NCBI RefSeq assembly: GCF_039631355.1
Contig: NZ_JBDIVF010000003.1
Coordinates: 496,001-560,000, forward strand
Source of the DNA: Uliginosibacterium paludis
Lineage (GTDB): Bacteria; Pseudomonadota; Gammaproteobacteria; Burkholderiales; Rhodocyclaceae
Reading direction: 5' to 3'
Length of the DNA: 64,000 nucleotides
Of the stretch, positions 63,513 to 64,000 are shown piece after piece. Within the stretch, counting starts at the first letter, position 1, and each line of letters starts with the position of its first letter. The position numbers and the translations under genes were made by a program. Under the pieces are notes generated by a model. That model was not told where the DNA came from and did not search any database. It worked only from the letters and a program-made list of their open reading frames with translations.

Positions 63513-63731
63513 TTAGCCACCGCTAAATCGATCCAGATCTTTACGAGTAAATCCCGCTGACTCCAAAAAACTAAGATGTCGATACCAAGTGGAAATGGGG
63601 GCCAATTTTTTAGCCTCTAAGAAACCGAGCGCCCTGATGCGAAGAAGAGTGTCAAAAACAGAAAGTGCAGAACCAGGGGAAATGCCAGGGACAGCACGTA
63701 TAGCATCGAGGTCTTTTTGCATAGCTCTCAT
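63513..63731 (-). CDS. Small helical, possibly DNA-binding protein of the element
   Basis: 72 residues. The second half (APISTWYRHLSFLESAGF, then TRKDLDRFSGG) has the look of a winged-helix segment and faintly recalls the C-terminus of phage/plasmid II/X-type replication proteins, but too weakly to assign. ATG 63722 is an alternative start. Tandem 20-bp repeats lie directly upstream (63741-63780), which fits a gene controlled by its own or a partner protein. Confidence 0.6.
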   Translation of the reverse strand: MRAMQKDLDAIRAVPGISPGSALSVFDTLLRIRALGFLEAKKLAPISTWYRHLSFLESAGFTRKDLDRFSGG

Positions 63732-63740
63732 CCATGAGAA

Positions 63741-63780
63741 AAGTCTAACACATGAGAATGAAGTCTAACAGATGAGAATC
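63741..63780. repeat. Two tandem 20-bp repeats (iteron-like)
   Basis: 63741-63760 and 63761-63780 agree at 18 of 20 positions (core AAGTCTAACA, then ATGAGAAT). A partial third copy (ATGAGA) and a TCTCAT/ATGAGA inverted pair sit at 63727-63740. They lie 10 bases ahead of the 63731 start on the minus strand. Confidence 0.75.
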
Positions 63781-63835
63781 TTCAATCCAGGGCAAAGACG
63801 TTGAGATCGGCACAAAGAACCAGGGGAAAGGTGTT

Positions 63836-63885
63836 GGCGTGACGCAAGCGCCTTGCTCATACTTCGCCGGCTTTTGCGTTACGCC
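63836..63885. repeat. Inverted repeat at the unit junction
   Basis: GGCGTGACGCAA (63836-63847) and TTGCGTTACGCC (63874-63885) pair at 11 of 12 positions around a 26-base loop. The right arm ends exactly where direct-repeat copy 2 begins. Confidence 0.75.
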
Positions 63886-64000
63886 AACTGACGATAATTT
63901 TGGGTTTTGTCGCGTTTTCGCAGGAGTTCAGCGAAGATCAATGACATAGGGCGTTCGTCCTGAGTGACGAACCAACCAGCACGCCCCCGAGAACGCCCGA
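63886..64000. repeat. Direct repeat, copy 2 (continues past the window)
   Basis: Identical to 62310-62424 over all 115 bases up to the end of the window. What follows cannot be seen. Confidence 0.9.

Larger units (their letters stand above)
62310..64000. mobile_element. Putative integrated element with 1,576-bp unit bounded by direct repeats (runs past the window)
   Basis: The sequence from 62310 recurs identically from 63886 up to the window edge (115 of 115 bases), while the bases before the two copies differ. The left border is therefore sharp at 62310/63886, so at least one 1,576-bp unit is followed by the start of another copy or a related element. The unit holds a hairpin-rich intergenic zone (62377-62735), three small leftward genes, tandem repeats at 63741-63780 and a 12-bp inverted repeat directly at the junction. 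Part of it is visibly AT-richer than the chromosome. No integrase, transposase or replication gene is seen. An inovirus-like satellite or a tandemly integrated small replicon are possible readings. Confidence 0.5.

Noticed and set aside
63836..63900. Possible integron attC site at the unit junction
   Set aside because: The RYYYAAC/GTTRRRY core pair is not present and there is no integrase.
1..64000. tRNA, rRNA or CRISPR arrays
   Set aside because: None seen on reading; no repeat-spacer pattern and no tRNA-like cloverleaf with a TTCGA-type arm was recognised, though a covariance search was not possible.

Overview
The window is a stretch of a GC-rich proteobacterial chromosome. Gene content and order (lapB-ugd-rfaE1-hldD, a complete isc operon, dapC-dapD-pilU-prmB, smc-zipA-ligA, suhB/trmJ-cysE) and the protein sequences point to a betaproteobacterium, most likely in or near the Rhodocyclales. 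The order-level assignment is inferred from gene order and was not tested by phylogeny. No rRNA, tRNA or CRISPR array was seen.

Layout. 1-4.6 kb: end of lapB, then genes for LPS core heptose and UDP-glucuronate, a small helix-hairpin-helix (ComEA-like) secreted protein and a strong terminator. 4.8-8.35 kb (minus): DEAD-box helicase deaD, a membrane protein and an RluA-type pseudouridine synthase. 8.4-15.2 kb: the isc iron-sulfur operon with its own promoter/operator and an extra NifS-like cysteine desulfurase between iscR and iscS. 15.2-20.1 kb (minus): a single-domain response regulator, prmB, pilU, dapD, dapC. 20.2-27 kb: smc, zipA, ligA. 27.1-31.2 kb: an acyl-CoA ligase, then an ilvBN operon of the E. 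coli AHAS I type behind a valine-rich leader peptide and attenuator. 31.2-36.2 kb: suhB, trmJ, cysE, a methyltransferase and a divergent ArgO-like exporter/ArgP-like regulator pair. 36.2-41.5 kb: cspA, infA, hrpA. 41.5-48.5 kb: F420-type oxidoreductase, NRAMP-like transporter, membrane-anchored C13 peptidase, methyltransferase, EamA transporter, LysR regulator. 48.6-53.6 kb: flgK-flgL, a lipoprotein, and lexA with an SOS box and a small downstream gene. 53.7-62.1 kb: a chemoreceptor with a periplasmic binding protein, a sigma-54 activator, a TetR-SDR pair sharing an operator sequence, a thioesterase and cycA.

The last 1.7 kb differs from the rest. It starts abruptly at 62310 with a sequence that recurs exactly (115 of 115 bases, up to the window edge) at 63886, so a 1,576-bp unit is flanked by direct repeats and may be tandemly arrayed. 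The unit holds a dense run of perfect hairpins, a structured segment ending in a terminator, three small leftward genes, tandem 20-bp repeats upstream of one of them and a palindrome in a possible promoter spacer, and it is visibly AT-richer in part. No recognised transposase, integrase or replication gene is visible. It is the best candidate here for an undescribed element, for example a satellite or one end of an integrated replicon.
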